A stretch of 21,460 nucleotides of DNA, taken from DASZGL01 sp035938875 (GTDB taxonomy: Bacteria; Chloroflexota; Dormibacteria; Aeolococcales; Aeolococcaceae). A program made the position numbers and the translations under genes. Where the stretch lies: assembly GCA_035938875.1 (NCBI GenBank), contig DASZGL010000096.1, forward strand, positions 1-21,460. The letters run 5' to 3'. Below are positions 8,350 to 18,354 of this stretch, piece by piece. Numbering within the stretch: the stretch's first letter is position 1; each line of letters opens with the position of its first letter. Below the pieces are notes generated by a model that was given only the letters and a program-made list of their open reading frames with translations, was not told the DNA's origin and did no database searches.

Positions 8350-9372
8350 GTGCGCCTCGAAGTCCTCGACGGTGGCGCGGCACTGGAGACGCCGTCGCGC
8401 TGGGTTGGAGCCCGGCTCTGTCAAGACGTCCCTGGTCCCGAGCGCCGTCCGGCTCTGCTCAAGGGCCACCGCCTGGTGCGAGCTGACGCGCTGACGCTCG
8501 AGGCCGCCGCGCTTCCCGAACTGCACATCCTCTGGCTCGAGGACGGTGACGTCGACGAGGACACAGCGGCGCTGCGGCTCGCCCATGCGGTCGCCGGCCC
8601 GGGAGTCGAGCAAGGACCGCCTGTCGAGTCGCAGGTCCGCCTCAGCTCCGCGTGGCGCGGACTGCTCTGCGTCGACGCCACCGCGCTGGCCGCGGTCAAC
8701 GGCGTCGACGGATGCACGGTTTTCACGCTGCCCGATCGCATGCCAATTGACGCCGGACGGACGATCGGGGCAGCGAAGATCACGCCGCTGGCAATGCCCG
8801 AAAGCGTGCTCCGTTCCGCCGAGGAGGCGAGCCGGCAGACCCGGGCCGAGGCTGTCGTCCAGGTGCTTCCGTTTCAACCGCTGCGCGTGGCAGCGCTGCT
8901 CCGCGAAAAGCTGACCGTCGTGGAGCGCGAGAGGTTCGAGACGATGTTGCGACGCAAGACGGAGTGGCTCGGCGGCGCCGTCGGCGACGTCCGGAGCGAG
9001 GAGGCAGGCGCTGTCGATCCGGCGCTGATCGCTCAGATGGCAGCTGCGGCCGACGTGCTCCTGGTCATCGGCGTCACTTCGGTCGATCCGCTCGAGTCGA
9101 CCTGGCGATCGCTGCTCGCCGCCGGCGGCCGTGAGCTGCGCCGCGGCCTTCCCGTCCACCCAGGTAGCTCGTACTGGATCGCCCAGCTCGGCGAGACCAC
9201 CGTCGTCGGCGTGGCGTCATGCGGGACGTTCTCGCGGCGCACCGCGCTCGACCTGTTGCTCGTCCGGCTCTTCTCCGGCCAGGAACTGGATGCCACCTTT
9301 CTCGCCGAGCTGGGACACGGCGGTCTGCTCGCGGCGGAGATGGCCTGGCGCTTCCCCCGCTACGAGGTCTGA
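8350..9372 (+). CDS. MoeA-like molybdopterin-binding protein
   Basis: This 340-residue protein resembles the MoeA-like/probable molybdopterin-binding proteins that accompany XdhC and MobA-like genes in Mo-hydroxylase loci. The N-terminal part has the MoeA-type segment LLKGHRLVRADAL (about 36-48). The central part has GCTVFTLPDRMPIDAG and ITPLAMPE. The C-terminal MPT-binding fold (about 175-330) has VLPFQPLRVAALLREKLTVV, an AAADVLLVIGVTSVDP strand-loop and the GGRELRRGLPVHPG turn. It is too short and diverged to be an ordinary MoeA molybdenum insertase. A role in binding or handing on molybdopterin intermediates is inferred. It starts with GTG, 7 nt after xdhC, with no strong Shine-Dalgarno. 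It is separated from form I coxM by 99 bp containing a hairpin. Confidence 0.78.
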   Translation: MRLEVLDGGAALETPSRWVGARLCQDVPGPERRPALLKGHRLVRADALTLEAAALPELHILWLEDGDVDEDTAALRLAHAVAGPGVEQGPPVESQVRLSSAWRGLLCVDATALAAVNGVDGCTVFTLPDRMPIDAGRTIGAAKITPLAMPESVLRSAEEASRQTRAEAVVQVLPFQPLRVAALLREKLTVVERERFETMLRRKTEWLGGAVGDVRSEEAGAVDPALIAQMAAAADVLLVIGVTSVDPLESTWRSLLAAGGRELRRGLPVHPGSSYWIAQLGETTVVGVASCGTFSRRTALDLLLVRLFSGQELDATFLAELGHGGLLAAEMAWRFPRYEV

Positions 9373-9401
9373 CTTCGACCCGTCGATTGCGAGAAGATGC
9401 C

Positions 9402-9435
9402 GCTGCTCGTGCAGCCGCAGCCATGCACGAGGAGC
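9402..9435 (+). promoter_or_regulatory. Imperfect 12-bp inverted repeat (hairpin) upstream of form I coxM
   Basis: The left arm GCTGCTCGTGCA (9402-9413) and right arm TGCACGAGGAGC (9424-9435) pair at 11 of 12 positions around a 10-nt loop. The single mismatch is G9405 opposite G9432. It lies 36 nt before the coxM ATG and is not followed by a T-run, so it is not a simple terminator. It could be an operator for a dimeric regulator, or an mRNA hairpin that protects or separates the M-S-L message from the upstream accessory genes. Confidence 0.6.
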
Positions 9436-9471
9436 AAGGGACCCCGCTCGGGCCTGAGGTGGAGGTGAGGG

Positions 9472-10344
9472 ATGTTTCCCGCTCGGTTCGACTACGTCGC
9501 TCCACGGACGCTCGATGAGGCGCTGACGCTGCTCCATCAGCATGGTGACGAGGCCAAGGTGCTCGCTGGCGGGCAGAGCCTCATCCCACTGCTGAAGCTG
9601 CGGCTTGCCTCGCCGTCGCTGCTCATCGACATCGGCCGCGTGCCGGCGATGGCGGGGATCAGCGGCGACAACCGGACTCTCCTCATCGGAGCGCGCACCC
9701 GACACGCGGACATCGAGGCGGATACGTCGTTGGCGTCGCGCTGCCCACTGGTCGCCGACGCGGTGCGGCTCATCTCCGACCCGCTGGTGCGCAACATGGG
9801 CACGGCCGGCGGTTCCGTCTGCCATGCCGACCCTGCGGGCGACTGGGGGTCCGTCATGCTGGCGCTGGGCGCCGAGTTCGTGGCGCGCTCGCAAAGTGGT
9901 GAGCGCACCATGCCCGCAGCGGACTTCTTCCTGGGACCGTTCACCACCGCGCTGCGCCCGGACGAGATCATGACCGAGATTCGCATTCCCATCTCCCAGG
10001 GGCGTGCGAGCGGGACATACCTCAAGCTGGAGCGCAAGGTCGGTGACTTCGCCACCGTAGGCGTTGCCGTCCAGGTGGAGATGGACAACGGGCACGTCGC
10101 CCGGGCGGGAATCGCACTCACCGCGGTGGCGTCGACCAACGTTCGCGCCACCGCCGCAGAACAGTCGCTGGCGGGACAGGTGTTGAGCGACGCGGCGATC
10201 ACCTCTGCCGCCCGGCTCGCCGCGGAGGCGGCCGAGCCCAAGGACGACATTCGCGGCAGTGCCGCGTACAAGAAGGATGTGGTTCGAGTCTTCGTCCAGC
10301 GCGGACTGCGGACTGCGCGCGAGCGCGCGGAGGTTCAGCGATGA
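9472..10344 (+). CDS. coxM: Form I aerobic CO dehydrogenase medium subunit (FAD-binding)
   Basis: This 290-residue flavoprotein subunit of aerobic CO dehydrogenase. FAD-binding motifs are AGGQS (32-36) and RNMGTAGGSV (108-116), followed by CHADPAGDW (117-125). The CO-dehydrogenase flavoprotein C-terminal domain covers about 178-285. It takes electrons from CoxS and passes them to quinone, probably through a membrane partner such as CoxG. The start is supported by GGAGG at 9461-9465, 6 nt before the ATG. It begins the M-S-L order typical of form I clusters and overlaps coxS by ATGA. It is clearly diverged from the form II medium subunit in the same window. Confidence 0.96.
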   Translation: MFPARFDYVAPRTLDEALTLLHQHGDEAKVLAGGQSLIPLLKLRLASPSLLIDIGRVPAMAGISGDNRTLLIGARTRHADIEADTSLASRCPLVADAVRLISDPLVRNMGTAGGSVCHADPAGDWGSVMLALGAEFVARSQSGERTMPAADFFLGPFTTALRPDEIMTEIRIPISQGRASGTYLKLERKVGDFATVGVAVQVEMDNGHVARAGIALTAVASTNVRATAAEQSLAGQVLSDAAITSAARLAAEAAEPKDDIRGSAAYKKDVVRVFVQRGLRTARERAEVQR

Positions 10345-10858
10345 AGGTCACCGTCACCGTCAACGGAACCGAGCGCAGCGCCGACGTCGAGCCGCGCGTG
10401 CTGCTTGTCGACTTCCTGCGAACCAACCTCGGGCTCACGGGGACGCATGTCGGATGTGACACCACCAGTTGCGGCGCCTGTGCGGTGCTGCTCGACGGGC
10501 GTCCGGTGAAGTCGTGCACCGTGCTCGCGGCCCAGGCGGACGGCTGCGCGCTGCGGACCGTCGAAGGCCTCGCTGACGGGGCCAACCTTCACCCGGTGCA
10601 GGACGGCTTCCACCAGGAACACGGCCTGCAGTGCGGCTACTGCACTCCGGGGATGATGCTCGTCGCCGCAGCGCTGCTCGAGCACAATCCAAACCCCAGC
10701 GAATCGGAGATCCGTTGGGCGATCAGCGGTCAGATCTGCCGCTGTACGGGCTACGTCAACATCGTCAAGGCGATACGGCACGCTGCCGCGCGCATGGCTG
10801 AACAGCAGCAGGTCCCTGCCGTCACGGAGCCTGCCGCTGCTGCCGCTGGAGGACGGTG

Positions 10859-10859
<1 letters not shown>
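10341..10859 (+). CDS. coxS: Form I aerobic CO dehydrogenase small subunit, 2x[2Fe-2S]
   Basis: This 172-residue iron-sulfur subunit. The first cluster ligands are C39, C44, C47 and C59 (GCDTTSCGAC). The second cluster ligands are C98, C101, C133 and C135 (QCGYCTPG and CRCTGY). All eight are present. It conducts electrons from the Mo-Cu site of CoxL to the FAD of CoxM. The ATG overlaps the coxM stop (ATGA at 10341-10344), and its own stop overlaps the coxL start, so the three subunits are translationally coupled. An Ala-rich tail (about 155-172) follows the last cluster domain. Confidence 0.96.
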
Positions 10860-13209
<2,350 letters not shown>

Positions 13210-13213
<4 letters not shown>

Positions 13214-14196
13214 CCGGCGACCCGCTTGCCCTTCTCAGGGATCGCGCCGCGTCAGGTGTCCCCTGCGTTCTGGCCACCGTGGTGCGCTGCGATCCACCGA
13301 CGTCTGCGCACCCCGGGGACAAGGCGGTCATCGACGCGGACGGGCGCCTCCACGGTTGGATCGGCGGCAGCTGCTCGGAGCCCCTGGTCCGTCGCGAAGC
13401 CCTCCGAGCGCTGGATGACGGGCTGCCCAGGCTGGTGCGGATCGTCCCCTCCGAAGCGGTGCAACAGACCCGCAAGCGAGGCGAGCTGACGATGGCGACC
13501 ACCTGCCCCAGCGGAGGCGCCCTGGACATCTTCCTCGAGCCTCAGCTGCCCAAGCCGTTGTTGGTGGTTTTCGGCGACCCGCCGGCGGCCCGCACCATGG
13601 TGCACCTGGCGCGCCTCGTCGGGTTTCGAACGTGCGCGGTGCGGCTCGAGACACGAAATGACGACTCCACAGACGCAGACACGGTGCTGTCCAGTCTGGA
13701 CCTGTCGCAGGTGCAGGTCGGACCTGACACGTGGATGGTTGTGGCCACCATGGGCCACTACGACGAGGACGCGCTGCAGGCTGCCCTCGCGTATGCGGAC
13801 GCCGACGTGGCGTTGGTGGCGAGCTCCAGACGGAGCGCGGCGGTGCTCGATGAGCTGCGCCGCCGGGGACTTCCCGAAACCACGCTGAAGCGGATCCGGA
13901 CTCCTGCCGGGCGGCAGCGCGCCGGCACCCAGGAGGAGATCGCACTGGCTGCTCTGGGTGAGCTCGTCGGCATCCGTCAGCGCCGGCGACAAGCAGGTAG
14001 GAGCAGGGGAGCCGGCCCCGCACCTGCCGGAGCTGACGCGTTTGCCACCGACCCGGTGTGCGGCATGACCGTGGAGATGGCGGCGCCGGCAAACACGGCG
14101 GTTCATGGACTCGCCACCTATTACTTCTGCTCGGCTGCGTGTCAGCAGCAGTTTGTCGGCGAGCCGGGACGATTCCTTCAGCCGAAGTCAGCGTGA
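13210..14196 (+). CDS. XdhC/CoxI-family protein fused to a C-terminal YHS domain; apparent AUA start
   Basis: This is a second XdhC-family maturation factor, about 328 residues. Visible motifs are LATVV (21-25), GGSCSEP (52-58), TTCPSGG (97-103), a Rossmann part starting at LLVVFGDPPAAR and AGTQEEIALAALGEL (238-252). After a basic linker (about 255-275) comes a YHS domain, DPVCGMTV (281-288) to YYFCSAAC (304-311), with Cys284, Cys307 and Cys311. YHS domains occur on heavy-metal transport proteins and are thought to bind metal. No ATG, GTG or TTG lies in frame between 12991, deep inside coxL, and 13279, inside the conserved domain. An ATA at 13210 overlaps the coxL TAG as ATAG, lies behind GGGGGTGG and gives the expected family N-terminus, so it is the start used here. 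CTG at 13177 is an alternative, and a sequence error is possible. Confidence 0.85.
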
Positions 14197-14801
14197 CGGC
14201 TCGTGCCGTGGCAACCCGGTCGGCAGCGCTGGTTCTTGCCGCGGGCTCGTCGAAACGCATGGGATCGGCGAAGCAGCTTCTGCCGGTTGAGGGCCGCCCC
14301 CTCCTCGAGGTTATCCTCTCCGCGGTATGCGCCGCCAGGTTCGACGACGTCGTCGCTGTTCTAGGCGCGGATGCCGACGAGATTCGCGACCGCGTTGACA
14401 TCGGCTGCGCCCGCGTCGTCGTCAACCACGACCACGCGGCGGGGTTGAGCTCGTCGCTGAAGGCAGGACTGCAGGCGCTGTCGCCCGATGTGACACGGGT
14501 GATGATCGTCCTCGGCGATCAGCCGGCGATCACCCCCGCCGTGCTCGACGAGCTTCTCGACCTGCACGAAACTTCGGGGCAGCCGGCGGCTGCACTGCGG
14601 TTCGGCGACCTGCTGCACCCTCCCGTGGTGCTCGACCGCGAGCTGTGGCCAGAGCTCATGAAGCTCGAGGGCGACGTCGGCTGTCGAGCCATCATCCGAG
14701 CGCGACCCGACCTCGTTGCCACGATTCCTGCGCAGACGGACGCGGGGCATCCGATCGACATCGACACGCCGGACGACTACCAGCATTTCGTCGGCCGGTA
14801 G
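14193..14801 (+). CDS. mocA: MocA-like molybdenum cofactor nucleotidyltransferase
   Basis: This 202-residue NTP-transferase of the MobA/MocA family. The nucleotide-binding signature LAAGSSKRMGSAK is at 15-27, GLSSSLKAGL at 84-93 and the metal-site motif GDQP at 108-111; the C-terminus has HPIDIDTPDDY. The AGLSSSL form resembles MocA, which adds CMP to molybdopterin to make the cytosine dinucleotide used by CODH, rather than the GTP-using MobA. CTP specificity is inferred. The GTG start overlaps the stop of the XdhC-YHS gene (GTGA, 14193-14196). It closes the rightward operon and is followed by a hairpin. Confidence 0.9.
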   Translation: MTARAVATRSAALVLAAGSSKRMGSAKQLLPVEGRPLLEVILSAVCAARFDDVVAVLGADADEIRDRVDIGCARVVVNHDHAAGLSSSLKAGLQALSPDVTRVMIVLGDQPAITPAVLDELLDLHETSGQPAAALRFGDLLHPPVVLDRELWPELMKLEGDVGCRAIIRARPDLVATIPAQTDAGHPIDIDTPDDYQHFVGR

Positions 14802-14805
14802 CTTT

Positions 14806-14822
14806 GCGCCGTCAGACGGCGC
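14806..14822. terminator. Possible bidirectional terminator hairpin between convergent genes
   Basis: GCGCCG-TCAGA-CGGCGC forms a perfect 6-bp G+C stem with a 5-nt loop, 4 nt after the mocA stop and 12 nt before the end of the convergent PPOX gene. Position and stem are right for a terminator. There is no T-run on either side, so intrinsic termination would be weak. Confidence 0.45.
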
Positions 14823-14834
14823 GTTGCGCCGCTG

Positions 14835-15281
14835 TCAAAATGGCTTGTGGACGCGTTCTGGTTGAACGAAGACGCAACAACGGCGCTCCTCGGCCATGAC
14901 CCGGTCGTACGTCGGCCAATCGTCGTGTGTCGCGCCGGTGGACAGGAACACGTCACGGAGCAGCTGGGGAAGCAGCGCGTGGTCGAAACCATCAGGCATG
15001 TCATCAGGGCCGACGAGAGTCACCGGCCCCTCGACGCTCGCCCAGCGAAATCCCACGCGAAAAACGACCGTCGCTCGTGGCGTGCGACGCAGTAGGCGCA
15101 GCTTGAGGGTGCCTCCGATGGCGACAAAACCCACCACGTCCTCGCCGGTCAAGGGATGTGGCAGCACTCCCGCGTTGACCACCGACGCTTGAATCGTGCT
15201 GTCGGATCGCAGCGTGGCCACGACGGCGAGTCCCCGCTCACCGGACACCAGTTCACGAACTGCAACAAGGTCATCGGCCAT
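14835..15281 (-). CDS. PPOX-class flavin/F420-dependent oxidoreductase family protein
   Basis: This 148-residue split-barrel protein resembles the PPOX-class (pyridoxamine 5'-phosphate oxidase-like) F420-dependent family. Conserved segments are VATLRSDSTIQASVVNAGVL (21-40), PLTGEDVVGFVA (43-54), the paired-Arg strand LRLLRRTPRATVVFRVGF (61-78) and VEGPVTLVGPDD. The C-terminal THDDWPTYDRVMAEERR (117-133) is typical of this group. Cofactor (F420 or FMN) and substrate cannot be told from sequence alone. It is the third gene of the DGPF-sigma-PPOX operon. Its ATG has a GAGGAG Shine-Dalgarno and overlaps the 3' end of the sigma gene by 11 nt. Confidence 0.87.
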   Translation of the reverse strand: MADDLVAVRELVSGERGLAVVATLRSDSTIQASVVNAGVLPHPLTGEDVVGFVAIGGTLKLRLLRRTPRATVVFRVGFRWASVEGPVTLVGPDDMPDGFDHALLPQLLRDVFLSTGATHDDWPTYDRVMAEERRCCVFVQPERVHKPF

Positions 15282-16509
15282 GGTGGCTCCTCGTCAACTG
15301 GCTGATGCGGCGTGTGATGAACATACGCTCCGCGGCGGGTGGCTCGCATTGGAGAGCGGTGCGATAGGCGTCGACAGCCTCGCTGATCCGACCCACACGA
15401 GCCAGGAGGTCGGCGCGGGCCACGTGCAATTGGGACCACTGCGCCAGCTGCGGACTGGTGACCAGGACATCGAGGATGACGAGGCCAAGGGCAGGACCTT
15501 CCGACATGGCGACAGCAATTGCCCGATTGGCCTCGACCACCGCCGTCGCCTGATAGCGGATCAGCTCGCCGTAGAGCAACGCGATCTGCCCCCAATCGGT
15601 GTCGCCTGCGCTGGCCGCGGTGGAGTGGCACGCGGCGATCGCCGCTTGGAGCTGGTAGGACCCAGGACGGCCTGCTCGCAATGCGTCTTCGACCAGGGCG
15701 CTGCCCTCGGTGATCTTTGCGTGGTCCCAGAGACGACGGTCCTGGTCGGCGAGCAGAACGAGGTGGTCCTGGTCGTCGACACGTGCCGGCCGGCGCGCAT
15801 CGGTGAGGAGCAGCAGGGCGAGGAGGCCCATCACCTCTGGCTCCTCGGGGAGCAGCTCGCGCAGCACGCGCGCCAGCCTGATCGCCTCCTCGCACAGATC
15901 TGCGCGCACCAGCGCGTCGCCGCTCGATGCGCGGTGCCCCTCGGTGAAGACCAGGTAGAGGACACGGAGCACATCGTCGAGTCGCTTGGGCAGCTCCTCC
16001 GCAGGCGGCACCCGGAAGGGAATTCCCGCCTGGCGGATCTTGCGCTTGGCTCGCACCAGGCGCTGCGCCATGGTCGCCTCGGGGACGAGGAAAACAGCGG
16101 CGATCGCCGTTGTGGTCAAGCCACACAGGGAGCGCAGCGTCAACGGCACGCGCACGCCGATGTCGAGGGCTGGATGGCAGCACATGAAGATGAGGCTCAG
16201 CTCGTCGTCGCGGGTCGGTCCCTCGTCCCGCGCGGAAGCAGGCTCGCCGAGCTCGCGCATCGTTGCTGCCTCCTTGTCCGACCGTTGAGATTCGCGGCGC
16301 AGGCGGTCGAGGGCCTTGTGCCGCGCGGTGCCGATGAGCCACGCCGACGGGTTGGCCGGTACCCCCTTCTCCGGCCACTGCAGAAGAGCCGCGGCGCAGG
16401 CGTCCTGGACCGCATCTTCGGCGAGCTCGAGGTCACCGAGCATGCGCGACACCGTGGCCACCGCGCGCCGCCAGTTGGCGCGAAAGACTGGCTCGAAATC
16501 GATGCTCAG
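15271..16509 (-). CDS. ECF42-type RNA polymerase sigma factor with C-terminal TPR-like extension
   Basis: This is an ECF sigma factor of about 412 residues, far longer than the usual 180-200. Sigma-2 covers about 5-75 (FEPVFRANW, AEDAVQDACAAALLQWP, ARHKALDRLRRES). Sigma-4 covers about 105-165 (LSLIFMCCHPALD to MAQRLVRAKRKIR). The long C-terminal helical extension has ECF42 hallmarks: YLVFTEGHRAS (185-195), DARRPAR (237-243) and DQDRRLW (256-262). In this group the extension replaces an anti-sigma factor. The domain begins right at the stop of the DGPF gene. No ATG, GTG or TTG is in frame there; a CTG at 16509 overlaps the TGA as CTGA and is used here. ATG at 16578 or 16605 would add Arg-rich residues overlapping the DGPF gene by about 70-100 nt. 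Confidence 0.9.
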   Translation of the reverse strand: MSIDFEPVFRANWRRAVATVSRMLGDLELAEDAVQDACAAALLQWPEKGVPANPSAWLIGTARHKALDRLRRESQRSDKEAATMRELGEPASARDEGPTRDDELSLIFMCCHPALDIGVRVPLTLRSLCGLTTTAIAAVFLVPEATMAQRLVRAKRKIRQAGIPFRVPPAEELPKRLDDVLRVLYLVFTEGHRASSGDALVRADLCEEAIRLARVLRELLPEEPEVMGLLALLLLTDARRPARVDDQDHLVLLADQDRRLWDHAKITEGSALVEDALRAGRPGSYQLQAAIAACHSTAASAGDTDWGQIALLYGELIRYQATAVVEANRAIAVAMSEGPALGLVILDVLVTSPQLAQWSQLHVARADLLARVGRISEAVDAYRTALQCEPPAAERMFITRRISQLTRSHHGR

Positions 16510-16841
16510 ATGACGTAGTCCATCAACGGCCTGATCTCCACCGCGCCGCCGCGCACCCCGGGGAGCGTCGCGACCCATCGCACCGCGTCGTCGAGATCGG
16601 CGCATTCGAGCAGCACGAAGCCGCCCAGCTGCTCTTTGATCTCGGCAAACGGACCATCGGTGAGCACAGTCTCGCTCTCACGGACGCGCACGGTCGTCGC
16701 CGACCCCACGGGCTGCAGCACTCCGCTGCCGAGAAAGACGCCAGCCTCCTTCATGGCCGCGCGGGCGGAGAGGAACTCGGTGGCGACCTTGGGAGTGATG
16801 CTGAAGTCCTGGCTGGGATAGACCAGGCACATGTACTTCAC
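16506..16841 (-). CDS. YCII-related DGPF-domain protein, ECF42 partner
   Basis: This 111-residue protein has the YCII/DGPF fold, with MKYMCLVY at the start and DGPFAEIKEQLGGFVLLE at 62-79. DGPF proteins are the usual partners and targets of ECF42 sigma factors; their biochemical role is not established. The start is GTG with a near-perfect AAGGAGGT Shine-Dalgarno about 7 nt upstream. It is the first gene of a three-gene operon and lies downstream of an ECF42-like promoter, so the sigma factor probably drives its own operon. Its stop overlaps the proposed sigma start. Confidence 0.93.
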   Translation of the reverse strand: MKYMCLVYPSQDFSITPKVATEFLSARAAMKEAGVFLGSGVLQPVGSATTVRVRESETVLTDGPFAEIKEQLGGFVLLECADLDDAVRWVATLPGVRGGAVEIRPLMDYVI

Positions 16842-16883
16842 GATTGACCTCCTTGCGCCGGCAGTGATGGCCGGTCACAGGTA

Positions 16884-16910
16884 GTCGAAAGACACTGGCC
16901 GAATTCGACA
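16884..16910 (-). promoter_or_regulatory. ECF42-type promoter of the DGPF-sigma-PPOX operon
   Basis: On the minus strand a -35 element TGTCGA (16905-16910) is followed after 17 bp by CGAC (16884-16887). This matches the ECF42 consensus known from Streptomyces venezuelae (TGTCGA at -35 and CGA/TC at -10). It lies about 43 bp upstream of the GTG of the DGPF gene, in the right orientation to drive the operon that encodes the sigma factor. Confidence 0.75.
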
Positions 16911-16944
16911 TCATCCTCGCCCTCGACCAGCCACGAGGGTATCG

Positions 16945-18249
16945 ATGCCAGACAGGGCGCCGCGCCTGGGTCGCGACTTCCAGCTCTTCTTCGGCGGCCA
17001 GCTGCTCTCCAACCTGGGTAGCTCGGTCACCCTCTTCCTGCTGCCTCTGGTCGTCTTCGTGCTCACCGGATCGGCGCTCAACCTGGCGGTGACGACGGCA
17101 GCCGAGTTCGTGCCCTATCTGCTCTTCGGCCTGGTCATCGGCGCCATCGTGGACCGTCTGCCGCGGCGCCGGCTGATGATCCTCGCCGACATCGCGCGGG
17201 CGGGCGTCATCGCCAGCATCCCGGTGCTCAGCGAGCTGGGCCACCTGCACGTGGAGTGGATCTATGGTGTCGGCTTCGTCAGCTCGGTGCTGACCATCTT
17301 CTTCAACAACGCCGAGTTCGCCGCCATCCCCTGCCTGGTCGGGCGCGATGATCTGGTTCGGGCGAACGGTCGCGTGTCGGCGGCCTACGCAGTGACGGGC
17401 GTTATCGGACCGCTGCTCGCCGGCCTGCTTCTCGCCGCACTGTCACCGTCAACCGTGCTCTATGTCGACGCAGGGTCGTTCGCGGTCTCGGCGATGACGC
17501 TGGCGCTCATTCGCACCGTCTTCGATGCTGCGTCTCGGGGTCGCACGCGCATCCGTGAAGACGTCGCCGAGGGGCTTCGCTTCGTGTTGGGCAACCCCGT
17601 GCTGCGATCCATCTCGGCGATGATGGCGTTGATCAACTTCTTCTCGACCAGCATCGTCTTCGGGCAGCTGGTCTTCTTTGCCAAGCGCCACCTCGACGCC
17701 TCCGACAGCGAGGTCGGCTGGATGTATGCGGCAGGGAGTCTCGGTGTCGTCCTCGTCGGTCTCGGCGCCGGGCGGCTGCGGCAGCGCTGGAGCTTCGGAC
17801 GTGCTGCGCTCGGGGGTCTGTTCGTCAGCGGCGCCTTCATGGTCGCCATGGCGAACACATCGCGATTCTGGATTGGCGCAGCCTTGTGGATGGGCGCAGC
17901 GGGCGCCGGTCAGATGCTGGACATCAACACGTTGAGCCTGCGCCAGGCGATCACCCCGCCGGAGCTACTGGGGCGGGTGCTCAGCGTGGCGTCGGTGCTC
18001 GCCTGGTCGGCCATCCCCCTGGGCGGCCTCGTCGGCGGCTACGCGATCAGCCGGTCGGGGAACGTCGCCGCGGTGTACATCGGATGCGGGGTCATGCAGA
18101 TGTTGCTGGCGGCGATGTTTGCCCTCGGACCGCTCGGCCACGCCGAGCGGTACATCGCGTTTGCCGGGCCGCGCGGCGCCCCCTCGCAGGAGGCGCTGCC
18201 ACCGCAGGTCACCGCGGAGAGCGGCGGTCCCATGACCAAGGGCGTCTGA
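16945..18249 (+). CDS. MFS transporter, drug-exporter-like
   Basis: This 434-residue membrane protein has about 12 hydrophobic segments. The N-terminal RDFQLFFGGQLLSNLGSSV and the loop GAIVDRLPRRRLMILADIAR (66-85) are the conserved motif-A-like region of the EntS/TetV-type MFS exporters. The second half has GRLRQRWSFGRAALGG and PPELLGRVLSVASVLAW, also common in this group. The likely role is proton-driven export of a small hydrophobic compound; the substrate is unknown. The ATG has GAGGG just upstream. It is divergent from the ECF42 operon and shares its 103-bp intergenic region, so it could belong to the same regulon, although no ECF42 motif is seen on its strand. Confidence 0.9.
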   Translation: MPDRAPRLGRDFQLFFGGQLLSNLGSSVTLFLLPLVVFVLTGSALNLAVTTAAEFVPYLLFGLVIGAIVDRLPRRRLMILADIARAGVIASIPVLSELGHLHVEWIYGVGFVSSVLTIFFNNAEFAAIPCLVGRDDLVRANGRVSAAYAVTGVIGPLLAGLLLAALSPSTVLYVDAGSFAVSAMTLALIRTVFDAASRGRTRIREDVAEGLRFVLGNPVLRSISAMMALINFFSTSIVFGQLVFFAKRHLDASDSEVGWMYAAGSLGVVLVGLGAGRLRQRWSFGRAALGGLFVSGAFMVAMANTSRFWIGAALWMGAAGAGQMLDINTLSLRQAITPPELLGRVLSVASVLAWSAIPLGGLVGGYAISRSGNVAAVYIGCGVMQMLLAAMFALGPLGHAERYIAFAGPRGAPSQEALPPQVTAESGGPMTKGV

Positions 18250-18354
18250 CCGGGAGAGGTATGTCCAGGCCGTAACGGCCGGCGCACTATCCTTGGTGTT
18301 CGGTGTTCGGCTCACAGGATGCCAGCACGCACCGGACAGCAAGGGAGACGGCGG

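Noticed and set aside
9397..9468. 23-codon ORF upstream of coxM as a leader peptide gene
   Set aside because: Only a weak GAGAAG precedes it and no regulatory codon run is seen, so it is kept only as part of the hairpin finding.
15196..16518. Plus-strand ORF of 440 codons and a minus-strand 409-codon ORF (15149-16378) over the sigma gene
   Set aside because: Both overlap the sigma factor in other frames and show only biased shadow composition.
16858..16874. CCGGC-N7-GCCGG inverted repeat in the DGPF gene leader
   Set aside because: A short G+C repeat near the Shine-Dalgarno; could be chance, and no further support was seen.
18268..18280. GGCCG-TAA-CGGCC hairpin after the MFS gene
   Set aside because: It is a short stem with a 3-nt loop and no T-run; common by chance at this base composition.
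18295..18308. Tandem 7-bp repeat GGTGTTC x2 upstream of the DUF427 gene
   Set aside because: Two short copies only, with no link to a promoter or to other copies.
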